A stretch of DNA of 37,532 nucleotides from an uncultured Planctomycetota bacterium (GTDB lineage: Bacteria; Planctomycetota; Planctomycetia; Pirellulales; Thermoguttaceae), in NCBI GenBank assembly GCA_900317365.1, contig ONGM01000131.1, forward strand, positions 1 to 37,532, written 5' to 3'. The translations under genes were made by a program, and so were the position numbers. The notes below the pieces were generated by a model. The model was not told the origin of the DNA, did no database searches, and saw only the letters and a program-made list of their open reading frames with translations. Below are positions 30,956 through 37,532 of this stretch, one piece after another; the first letter of the stretch is position 1, and every line of letters begins with the position of its first letter.

Positions 30956-32995
30956 ATGATGAACCTTGCAAATTACGCTGTTTTCGCGCAGATATCAAGC
31001 GCGTCGTTCAGCGGCTGGGACTGGGGCGCTTTGGGACTTTACTTTGCGCTCCTTTTGGGACTGGCATGGTGGGTTGTCTCTCAGAAGAACGACTCGTCGA
31101 AAGACTATTTTCTCGCTGGTAAGAAGGCGGGCTGGATCGTCATTGGCGCGTCTCTCTTTGCGTCGAATATTGGTTCGGAACACCTAGTCGGTCTTGCCGG
31201 AACGGGCGCAAGCGACGGTATGGCGATGGCGCACTACGAGTTGCACGCGTGGTGTTTGCTTGTTCTCGGATGGATTATGGTTCCGTTCTACGAACGAAGC
31301 GGGATCTTTACGACGCCGGAGTTTTTGGAGAAGCGATACTCTCCGTCAGCGCGTTGGATTCTTTCATTGATTAGCCTTGTGGCGTACATCTTTACGAAGA
31401 TTTCCGTCACGCTCTTCGCCGGCGGCGTCGTATTCAAGGCGCTCTTTCCGATCGACCTCATTCCGGGAATTAGTAATTTCTGGGTTGGCGCGGTCGGAAT
31501 GGTATTACTCACGGGACTCTACACGGTTCTCGGCGGTTTGCGAGCCGTACTTTATACGGAACTCTTACAGACCGCCGTTTTGCTGATCGGCGCGGCAAGC
31601 GTGCTCTTTATCGGTTTGCATCAGGTCGGCGGATGGAATGAGTTGAAGAAGGTCGCTCAAGGCGTCGACCATTACGCCGGGTACAAGATAGTTTTGGACG
31701 AGTCGGAGATTAATTCGCCGTCTCCTGCCGTACTTCAAGAGAAGATCGACGACGAGACGACTCAGGATTTGATCATTAAACGACCGCATTTCGACGCTCT
31801 GTGGAAGAACAAGACGGACGAGCAAAAGGAAGCTCTCGCTCGCTCAAAAGAACGTTACGCAAATTACCTTTTGATCTCTGAGCTTTCGCGAGAAGAAGTC
31901 GACTACATTAAGACGAAGGTCGATCCCATTACGTTTAACCGTTTGTTTAGCGGTAAGGACTTTGCATCGATCGACCAGCTCGTTAAGAGTGAAGTTCGCG
32001 CGAAAGTTGATTACTTCAATCTTTGGAAACCGAATTCCCATCCGAAGTATCCTTGGTTTGGGCTTCTCTTCGGCGCTCCTGTCGTCGGGTTGTGGTACTG
32101 GTGTACGGATCAATATATTGTCCAACGGACCCTTGCGGCGACGGATCAACGTGCGGCGCGTCGCGGCACCATCTTTGGCGCGTACTTGAAACTTACGCCG
32201 GTCTTTATCTTTATTGTGCCGGGTATGATCGCGTACGGATTAGCGGTTCAAGGAAAACTGAGTCCGAACGTCTTGTTCGACAGTAATCAAGCGTTTCCGA
32301 TTCTCGTTAAAGAAGTTCTTCCGCTCGGTTTGCGCGGCGTCGTCGTCGGCGGATTGCTCGCGGCGCTCATGAGTTCTCTGGCGTCAGTCTTCAATTCGTG
32401 CTCGACGCTTTTTACGATGGATATTTACCGCAAACTTGCGCCGAACGCTTCCGAAAAGAAAATGGTGTGGGTCGGTCGAGTCGCGACCGTCGTTATGGTT
32501 GTTCTCGGACTGCTGTGGATTCCGACGATTTCCTTAATGAAAGGCTCTCTGTACAATTATCTGCAAAGCGTCCAGTCGTACATGGCGCCGCCGATCTTTG
32601 CGGTCTTCTTCGTCGGGGTCTTTTCTCGCCGCGTCAATTCCTACGGTTGCTTGTCCGCCTTACTCCTTGGTTTTATCCTCGGGATGGGGCGTTTGGGGTG
32701 CGAGATCGTCGACGGAATTCATCCTTTTGCCGAAGGTTCGCTTATTAAATGGTTCGCGACGACGAGCTATACGTTCATGTGCATTTACCTGACGGTAATT
32801 TGCGTGGCGATTATGTATTTCGTCAGTCTTATGACGCCGCGTCCGTCCGCAGAAAAGATTCAAGGTCTGACCTACGGTTCCGCGTCCGCCGAACAGACCG
32901 CAGTAACGCGCGCGAGCTGGAATTGGGTCGACGTCGTCGCTTCTTGCGGATTGGTCGCGATTATCATTTGCATTTACGCGTACTTTATCGGTTAA
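30956..32995 (+). CDS. sodium/solute symporter (SSS family), probable pentose importer
   Basis: A 679-residue inner-membrane SSS/SGLT-family transporter. AAGG lies 7 bases before ATG 30956. About 14 membrane helices are predictable by eye, with family landmarks S-N-I-G-S-E-H-L-V-G-L-A-G-T-G-A, G-L-Y-T-V-L-G-G-L-R-A-V-L-Y-T-E and W-C-T-D-Q-Y-I-V-Q-R-T-L-A-A. Its place between araB and araD points to sodium-driven L-arabinose uptake (inference; galactose and xylose are alternatives). Compared with vSGLT of about 540 residues it carries an extra hydrophilic, charged segment at about residues 241-355, between the V-G-G-W-N-E-L-K and Y-P-W-F-G-L-L-F-G segments. A strong hairpin lies between this gene and araD. 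Confidence 0.9.
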   Translation: MMNLANYAVFAQISSASFSGWDWGALGLYFALLLGLAWWVVSQKNDSSKDYFLAGKKAGWIVIGASLFASNIGSEHLVGLAGTGASDGMAMAHYELHAWCLLVLGWIMVPFYERSGIFTTPEFLEKRYSPSARWILSLISLVAYIFTKISVTLFAGGVVFKALFPIDLIPGISNFWVGAVGMVLLTGLYTVLGGLRAVLYTELLQTAVLLIGAASVLFIGLHQVGGWNELKKVAQGVDHYAGYKIVLDESEINSPSPAVLQEKIDDETTQDLIIKRPHFDALWKNKTDEQKEALARSKERYANYLLISELSREEVDYIKTKVDPITFNRLFSGKDFASIDQLVKSEVRAKVDYFNLWKPNSHPKYPWFGLLFGAPVVGLWYWCTDQYIVQRTLAATDQRAARRGTIFGAYLKLTPVFIFIVPGMIAYGLAVQGKLSPNVLFDSNQAFPILVKEVLPLGLRGVVVGGLLAALMSSLASVFNSCSTLFTMDIYRKLAPNASEKKMVWVGRVATVVMVVLGLLWIPTISLMKGSLYNYLQSVQSYMAPPIFAVFFVGVFSRRVNSYGCLSALLLGFILGMGRLGCEIVDGIHPFAEGSLIKWFATTSYTFMCIYLTVICVAIMYFVSLMTPRPSAEKIQGLTYGSASAEQTAVTRASWNWVDVVASCGLVAIIICIYAYFIG

Positions 32996-33010
32996 TGTTC
33001 GCAACGTTGA

Positions 33011-33042
33011 GTAACCGACGCGCGCAATTGCGCGCCGGTTAC
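33011..33042 (+). other. intercistronic hairpin between the symporter gene and araD
   Basis: GTAACCG and CGCGCGC arms fold back on each other around AATT with one small bulge, inside the 77-base gap. No T tract follows, so complete termination is unlikely. It may protect the upstream message or tune araD expression. Confidence 0.5.
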
Positions 33043-33072
33043 TTGGCGCTTGCGTTCTCGCGAGTTCTTACA

Positions 33073-33777
33073 ATGACGTTAGACGAATTAAAAAAAGAAG
33101 TTTTTGAGGCGAACCTGGAAATTGTTCGCAGAGGTCTCGTGCTCTATACGTGGGGCAACGCGAGCGGAATTGATCGCGAACGCGGTCTTGTTGCGATTAA
33201 GCCGTCCGGAGTCGATTACGATACAATGCGCCCGGAGGACATGGTTCTAATCGATCTTCAAACGGGAGAGGTCGTGGACGGCGATTTGCGACCATCTACG
33301 GACACGCCGACGCACTTAGCGATCTATCGCGCATTTGAGGGTGTAGGCGGCGTTATTCATACGCATTCGACGCACGCAGTCGCTTGGGCTCAGGCGCAGC
33401 GCGATATTCCGATTGTCGGCACGACGAGCGCCGATTATTTCTATCGTCCGATTCCGTGCTGTCGCGCGCTAACGAAAGAAGAGATCGAACAGCGTTATGA
33501 AGCGGCGACTGGAGACGCGATCGTCGAAACGTTTCGCGAACGAGGTCTCGATCCTCTAACGACGCCTGCGGCGCTAGCTCGTAATCACGGTCCTTTCGCT
33601 TGGGGTAAGACTCCCGCCGAGGCGGCTTATAACGCGACGGTTTTGGAAGAATCCGCTAAAATGGCGTTATTGACCGCGATTATCAATCCGGCGCTTCCGA
33701 CCGATGAAAATCTGATCGAAAAGCACTATTCGCGCAAGCACGGCGCCAACGCTTACTACGGTCAAAAGAAATCGTAG
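33073..33777 (+). CDS. araD: L-ribulose-5-phosphate 4-epimerase
   Basis: Class II aldolase/epimerase that converts L-ribulose-5-phosphate to D-xylulose-5-phosphate, the third step of arabinose breakdown. It has 234 residues from ATG 33073. The protein is collinear with E. coli AraD throughout: L-T/Y-W-G-N-A-S near 25, K-P-S-G-V-D-Y, S-T-D-T-P-T-H, H-T-H-S-T-H with zinc ligands His96 and His98, and N-H-G-P-F-A-W-G with His172. R-K-H-G-A-N-A-Y-Y-G-Q is at the end. The frame is open far upstream, including an ATG at 32995 overlapping the symporter stop; the shorter start matches the family's N-terminus. No strong ribosome binding site precedes it. Confidence 0.95.
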   Translation: MTLDELKKEVFEANLEIVRRGLVLYTWGNASGIDRERGLVAIKPSGVDYDTMRPEDMVLIDLQTGEVVDGDLRPSTDTPTHLAIYRAFEGVGGVIHTHSTHAVAWAQAQRDIPIVGTTSADYFYRPIPCCRALTKEEIEQRYEAATGDAIVETFRERGLDPLTTPAALARNHGPFAWGKTPAEAAYNATVLEESAKMALLTAIINPALPTDENLIEKHYSRKHGANAYYGQKKS

Positions 33778-33798
33778 CGATCGACTGGATCGTCAAAT

Positions 33799-33810
33799 TT
33801 AAACGTTTAA
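33799..33810 (+). promoter_or_regulatory. 12-bp perfect palindrome before araA
   Basis: TTAAACGTTTAA is a perfect palindrome in the 64-base gap between araD and araA, 31 bases before the araA start. It could be a regulator site or chance; no promoter elements are clear around it. Confidence 0.25.
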
Positions 33811-33841
33811 CGTTCGTCGTTTACATTTTTGGGCTTAAATA

Positions 33842-35323
33842 ATGAACACAAAATATTCGCTTTGGTTTTTGGTCGGTTCTCAAACGCTTTACGGCGAAGA
33901 GACGCTCCGTCAGGTTGACGCGCAATCGCAAGGCGTCGTTCAAGGTTTGAATTCCACGAACGCGATCGCGCTTCCCGTTGAATACAAAGGAACCGTGAAG
34001 TCGACCGAGGAGATCGAACAAAAGATTCGCGCCGCTAATAACGATCCTACGTGCGTCGGCGTGATCTTTTGGATGCACACGTTTTCTCCCGCGAAAATGT
34101 GGATTCGCGGGTTGAAGCTCCTCCAAAAGCCTATGTTGCACTTGCACACGCAATTCAAGCCGGAAATCCCGTGGTCGGAAATCGACATGGATTTCATGAA
34201 TTTGAATCAAAGCGCGCACGGTGACCGCGAGTTTGGGCATATTACGGCAAAGCTTGGAATTCCGCGTAAAGTCGTCGTCGGACATTGGAGCGATTCCGAC
34301 GTTCAGCGTAAAATCGACGCGTGGACGCGCGCTTGTCTTGCTTGGAACGATTTGAACCATACTCGAGTCGTTCGATTCGGCGATAATATGAACCGCGTTG
34401 CCGTAACGGACGGCGATAAAGTGAGCGCCGAAGAAACGTTCGGTTTTCGCGTGGAATATTGTCCAGTCGGCGAATTGGCGGCGGAAGTCGCGAAGGTTTC
34501 TGAGTCGCAAATCGACGAGCTGGTTAAGATTTATGAAAGCGAGTACGACTTCGACGAATACTGCGCGAGCGGCTCCGGACGCGTCCAAGTCCGAGAAGCG
34601 GCGAGAATTGAAATCGCGTTGCGTCTTATCTTGGAGCGTTGGAACGCGCAGGCGTTCACGACGAATTTCGACGATCTTTACGGACTGAATCAGCTTCCGG
34701 GACTGGCTGCGCAGCGTCTCATGAAGGAAGGCTACGGATTTGGCGCCGAAGGGGACTGGAAGACCGCCGCAATGGTGCGCGCAATGAAGACTGCCGCCGC
34801 AGGTCTTCCCGGCGGAACTTCATTCCTTGAAGATTACGTCTATCATTTCAAAGGGCAGGGCGCCGCGCTTCAAGCGCATATGCTCGAGGTTTGCCCGTCG
34901 ATTGCGAAAGCGCGTCCGCGCATGGAAGTTCACCCGCTCGGAATCGGCGGCAAGGCGGATCCCGCGCGTCTCGTCTTTACCGGCGCCGAAGGACCTGGCG
35001 TTGCGGTTACAATCGTTGATCTTGGTTCTCGATTCCGAATGATTGTTAACGAAGTTGAGTGCGTCGAACCGGAAGCCGACTTACCGCGTCTGCCGGTTGC
35101 GCGCGCGTTCTGGGCGCCGAAGCCGGACTTAAAGACGTCTGCGGCGGCGTGGATTCTTTGCGGCGGCACGCACCACACTTCGTTCTCGTCCGCTTTAACG
35201 CGCGAACACCTTGAGGATCTTGCGGAGATTGCGCAAATCGAAGCGATCTTTATCGATTCCAAGACGACGATTAGCGATTTGAAGCGTGAACTTCGGATCA
35301 ACGAAGTCTACTACGGTCGTTAA
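33842..35323 (+). CDS. araA: L-arabinose isomerase
   Basis: Cytoplasmic enzyme that interconverts L-arabinose and L-ribulose, the first step of the pathway. At 493 residues it is close to the usual 500. The N-terminal W-F-L-V-G-S-Q-T-L-Y-G is a family signature. The manganese ligands and catalytic glutamates of E. coli AraA are conserved: Glu303 in G-A-E-G-D-W-K, Glu330 in S-F-L-E-D-Y-V-Y-H-F, His346 in H-M-L-E-V-C-P-S and His445 in G-T-H-H-T-S-F-S. The protein ends in N-E-V-Y-Y-G-R as usual. The ribosome binding site before ATG 33842 is poor. The regulator gene follows after 26 bases, so the two are surely co-transcribed. Confidence 0.97.
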   Translation: MNTKYSLWFLVGSQTLYGEETLRQVDAQSQGVVQGLNSTNAIALPVEYKGTVKSTEEIEQKIRAANNDPTCVGVIFWMHTFSPAKMWIRGLKLLQKPMLHLHTQFKPEIPWSEIDMDFMNLNQSAHGDREFGHITAKLGIPRKVVVGHWSDSDVQRKIDAWTRACLAWNDLNHTRVVRFGDNMNRVAVTDGDKVSAEETFGFRVEYCPVGELAAEVAKVSESQIDELVKIYESEYDFDEYCASGSGRVQVREAARIEIALRLILERWNAQAFTTNFDDLYGLNQLPGLAAQRLMKEGYGFGAEGDWKTAAMVRAMKTAAAGLPGGTSFLEDYVYHFKGQGAALQAHMLEVCPSIAKARPRMEVHPLGIGGKADPARLVFTGAEGPGVAVTIVDLGSRFRMIVNEVECVEPEADLPRLPVARAFWAPKPDLKTSAAAWILCGGTHHTSFSSALTREHLEDLAEIAQIEAIFIDSKTTISDLKRELRINEVYYGR

Positions 35324-35349
35324 TCAGAACGAGAAAGAGAAGGTTGGTT

Positions 35350-36528
35350 ATGTCGCGTCCTCCTAAGGTGGCGTTGCTTATAGAGACCGCGCGCGGTTAC
35401 GGTCGCGACGTGCTTAGGGGGGTCGCGCGTTATTCGCGCACTTACGGACCTTGGCGATTTTATCTGACTCCGGGCGATTTTGAACAGGTTGTTCCGAAAA
35501 TACGCGAATGGAGAGGGGACGGTATTATCGCGCGGGTTCTCGACGCGGAGATGGCGGAAACGCTTCTTTCGACGAATCTTCCGGTTGTTATGCTGGACTT
35601 TTCGATAGCCAACCTTCCCGTTAAAGGTAATCGAGCAAAGTTTTGCGCCGATCTTACGAGCGACTCGACAGGCGCCGCGTATATGGCTGCGCGCTGTCTT
35701 CTCGAGAAAAAGCTCGTGAACTTTGCTTTCGTTGGCTATCCTTTTCAATCCTGGTCGGCGAAACGCGAGGTAGCCTTTACGAACGCGATTCGGGAGGCGG
35801 GATACGCAACGCACGCGTATCGTCCGCCATTGCGGTTCGGTCGGGCGTTGCCGTGGGAAAGCGAAGAGCCGATCTTACGCAAATGGCTCAAACAACTTCC
35901 GAAGCCGATCGGGATCATGGCGTGCAACGACCAACGGGGACGCGAAGTTCTCGACGCGTGCGAATCCGCGCAGATACGAGCGCCAGAAGAAGTCGCGGTC
36001 GTCGGCGTGGACGCGGACGAACTCTTCTGCGAACTCTGTTCTCCGCCGTTGACGAGCGTCGCGTTGAATTCAGAGAAGGGCGGATTTCTCGCGGCGAAGA
36101 CGCTCGATGAGATGATGAAGGGCGTGGAACCGGAGGTCAAGCATATTCTCGTGGAACCGGTGGGCGTTGTCGAACGTCGTTCGTCGAATATCGTTCTTGT
36201 CGACGACGAGGACGTCGCCGAGGCGTTGCGAATTATCCATACGGAGCGCCTAGAGAATCTCACAGTGGACCGTGTTGCGCGCAATATTACTATCTCTCGA
36301 CGTCAGCTTGAAGTTAAATTCAGACGACATATTGGGAGAACAATGCTTGAGGAGCTACAACTCGTTCGTATTGAGCGCGCGAAGCAAATGTTGCGCGAGA
36401 CGGACGCCTCGGTTGAGAAGATCGCGCAATTGATCGGTTTCAGCGCGGCGGGATCGTTTTATCAGACGTTTCGCAGTAGAGTTGGCGTTACCCCGGCGAG
36501 ATATCGACGCGAAATCCGCGCCGAGTAA
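35350..36528 (+). CDS. XylR-type regulator: LacI-like sensor with AraC-family HTH
   Basis: A 392-residue transcription factor from ATG 35350, which follows GAAGG at 6 bases; the TTG two codons earlier lies within that spacing and is rejected. Residues about 5-275 form a periplasmic-binding-protein-like sugar sensor of the LacI/GalR type (R-G-Y-G-R-D-V-L-R-G-V-A-R-Y, W-R-G-D-G-I-I-A-R, V-A-V-V-G-V-D-A-D-E, V-E-R-R-S-S-N). Residues about 285-390 are a two-helix-turn-helix AraC domain (I-S-R-R-Q-L-E-V-K-F-R-R-H-I-G and I-A-Q-L-I-G-F-S). The architecture matches E. coli XylR end to end and differs from E. coli AraC, which has a cupin sensor. As the last gene of the arabinose operon it probably senses arabinose and controls the promoter near 29.1 kb. 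Confidence 0.9.
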   Translation: MSRPPKVALLIETARGYGRDVLRGVARYSRTYGPWRFYLTPGDFEQVVPKIREWRGDGIIARVLDAEMAETLLSTNLPVVMLDFSIANLPVKGNRAKFCADLTSDSTGAAYMAARCLLEKKLVNFAFVGYPFQSWSAKREVAFTNAIREAGYATHAYRPPLRFGRALPWESEEPILRKWLKQLPKPIGIMACNDQRGREVLDACESAQIRAPEEVAVVGVDADELFCELCSPPLTSVALNSEKGGFLAAKTLDEMMKGVEPEVKHILVEPVGVVERRSSNIVLVDDEDVAEALRIIHTERLENLTVDRVARNITISRRQLEVKFRRHIGRTMLEELQLVRIERAKQMLRETDASVEKIAQLIGFSAAGSFYQTFRSRVGVTPARYRREIRAE

Positions 36529-36862
36529 CGTTTCTTTACGCCTCTCTGTTATGTCTGGAACGTAGCGACTACGAGCGCGCTCATTTTCTTTCCTCTACAC
36601 ATTGCTCCTATAGCTCGATGTATTAATAAGTTCGTAATTTCATCGTATGAAGACAAAAAGTTCACGGTCTTTAGCTATTTTTGACCGTCTCCATGGCGGA
36701 TTTGTTTGATCATGAGGCAAGAAAACGTAATATTATTCGATTTTACGAAAATATTTGTTGACTCCAGCTATTGGTAATGTTACAACCAAATGGAGCAGAT
36801 GGACGAGCGAGGCAATCCCGTTCTAAGATTGCCTGCGGTGGAATTGCGAAAAAGTTTTCCCT
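36529..36862 (+). other. intergenic region before the last surface protein gene
   Basis: These 334 bases hold no supported gene and are noticeably AT-rich from 36610 to 36790. GAGCGCGCTC followed by ATTTTCTTT near 36575 may be a weak end of the arabinose operon. An 8-bp hairpin (AGGCAATC at 36810-36817 with GATTGCCT at 36827-36834) lies in the leader of the next gene. An ORF from 36790 overlaps that gene in another frame and is rejected. Confidence 0.4.
36758..36786 (+). promoter_or_regulatory. weak candidate promoter for the last gene
   Basis: TTGACT (36758-36763), 17 bases and TACAAC (36781-36786). The -10 matches only four of six positions, so this is tentative. It would give a leader of about 70 bases. 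Confidence 0.25.
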
Positions 36863-37532
36863 ATGAAAGACGCCTTCGGAAAAAGAATCCAGAGACTATT
36901 CGCTCTGTCAAGCTCTTCCCGCGTGCCTTGGTCGGAGCGCAAGCGTCGCCTTACCTTCGAGACTCTCGAAAGGCGCGAACTCCTCGACGCCGCCCCGAAT
37001 CTCGCGATCTTCGATCAAACCGCCCGCCTTCAACTCGATAATCTTGACTCCGTCGCCTTAACCTCCTACCTCGCCGATTCGACCGGCTCGCCTGTCGCGC
37101 CTCATTACGGGGAAACCGTTTATCGTCGCATCGCCCTTCAAAATACCGGCGACGCGCCCCTCGCGATCAATTCCGTCGTCGCCTCCGAAGGCTCGCGTCT
37201 CGAAATTCTGAATCAAATTCCCGAAAGCCTCGCCCCTAACGACGAAACGACGATCCTCCTGCGGTGTCGCGCCTTACTCCCGGAAACCGCCTCCCTTACG
37301 ATTCAAACGAACGACCCCGATCTGCCGACTCAGGTCGTCTATCTCGTCGGCGCCGTTCAGACAAACTCCCTTCAGCTTCCTGAAATCACGTCCCTCTCCC
37401 TGCTCCGCGATACAGGCGATAGCGCCTCCGATAAAATTACCTGCGATCCCGCCGTCGTTGGAACGCTCCAAGGCGACCTCTACGGCGGGCGCGTCAGCGT
37501 CGAATTTGATCTCGACGGCGATTTCATTCCCG
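36863..37532 (+). CDS. planctomycete surface protein, N-terminal part (runs off the window)
   Basis: An open frame from ATG 36863 to the window edge gives 223 residues with no stop. Residues about 20-43 hold basic R-K-R-R followed by F-E-T-L-E-R-R-E-L-L-D-A, the same planctomycete L-E-x-R-x-L-L motif as the giant protein at 5672. Then comes an immunoglobulin-like, abnormal-spindle/HYDIN-type segment (R-R-I-A-L-Q-N-T-G-D-A-P-L-A-I-N and L-A-P-N-D-E-T-T-I-L-L ... T-N-D-P-D), common in proteins with choice-of-anchor D domains. Codon choice is strongly C-ending (most Leu codons are CTC and most Ala are GCC), unlike its neighbours. No good ribosome binding site is seen. Probably a large exported protein; its function lies beyond the window. 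Confidence 0.75.
   Translation, partial: MKDAFGKRIQRLFALSSSSRVPWSERKRRLTFETLERRELLDAAPNLAIFDQTARLQLDNLDSVALTSYLADSTGSPVAPHYGETVYRRIALQNTGDAPLAINSVVASEGSRLEILNQIPESLAPNDETTILLRCRALLPETASLTIQTNDPDLPTQVVYLVGAVQTNSLQLPEITSLSLLRDTGDSASDKITCDPAVVGTLQGDLYGGRVSVEFDLDGDFIP

Noticed and set aside
32995..33072. Upstream ATG at 32995, overlapping the symporter stop, as the araD start
   Set aside because: The added 26 residues are absent from AraD, cover the intercistronic hairpin and have no ribosome binding site in front; ATG 33073 matches the family N-terminus.
33821..34588. Minus-strand ORF of 255 codons opposite araA
   Set aside because: araA is unambiguous on the plus strand; the antisense product has no recognisable features.
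36790..37041. Plus-strand ORF of 83 codons before the last gene
   Set aside because: It overlaps the frame starting at 36863 that carries the surface-protein motif and stays open to the window end; its own product is Arg/Pro-rich nonsense.

Overview
The window looks like a planctomycete chromosome segment, most likely from a Pirellulales-type, possibly gut-associated, lineage (the lineage is inference). Two very different secreted proteins, at 5672-12142 and 36863 to the window end, both carry near the N-terminus the L-E-x-R-x-L-L motif of planctomycete surface proteins. Other genes fit the same phylum: a DUF1573 protein with a CQC motif, an FHA-GAF-SpoIIE phosphatase, an NagB-like/LmbE fusion, a lipoprotein ending in a cytochrome-c-like domain, and a XylR-type AraC regulator. 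Base composition is near 50% GC. I see no tRNA, rRNA, CRISPR array or intact insertion sequence.

Layout. Positions 1-559 hold the end of one unrecognised gene and two tightly packed small ORFs, more AT-rich than their surroundings. A UvrD/PcrA helicase and a DUF1573 exported protein follow on the minus strand, separated by a strong terminator. A 773-bp divergent region with a promoter for each direction leads into a 2156-residue surface protein with a split beta-helix and 15 fibronectin type III repeats. Two back-to-back terminators separate it from a convergent NagB-like/LmbE fusion whose deaminase active site is degenerate.

From 14.5 to 24.6 kb a plus-strand run encodes a coiled-coil lipoprotein with a terminal CX3CH motif, TruA, an FHA-GAF-SpoIIE phosphatase, an M42 aminopeptidase, a CpaB-like pilus protein, a HIT hydrolase and an RNase D. 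Hairpins between several of them argue against one single operon.

The last third is carbohydrate use. A divergent pair encodes an exported SGNH esterase and an exported GHL10-type glycosidase-like protein. Next is a complete L-arabinose operon: ribulokinase, sodium/solute symporter, ribulose-5-phosphate 4-epimerase, arabinose isomerase and a LacI-sensor/AraC-HTH regulator. Its promoter is bracketed by a perfect 13-bp inverted repeat. A reasonable model is that the two exported enzymes trim hemicellulose or pectin side chains, the symporter imports the pentose, and AraA, AraB and AraD deliver D-xylulose-5-phosphate under control of the terminal regulator.

Best leads for novelty: the degenerate NagB domain fused to an intact deacetylase; the lipoprotein combining a 45-bp repeat, a long coiled coil, a T10 run and a CX3CH motif; the ~115-residue hydrophilic insertion in the symporter; and the inverted repeat around the arabinose promoter.
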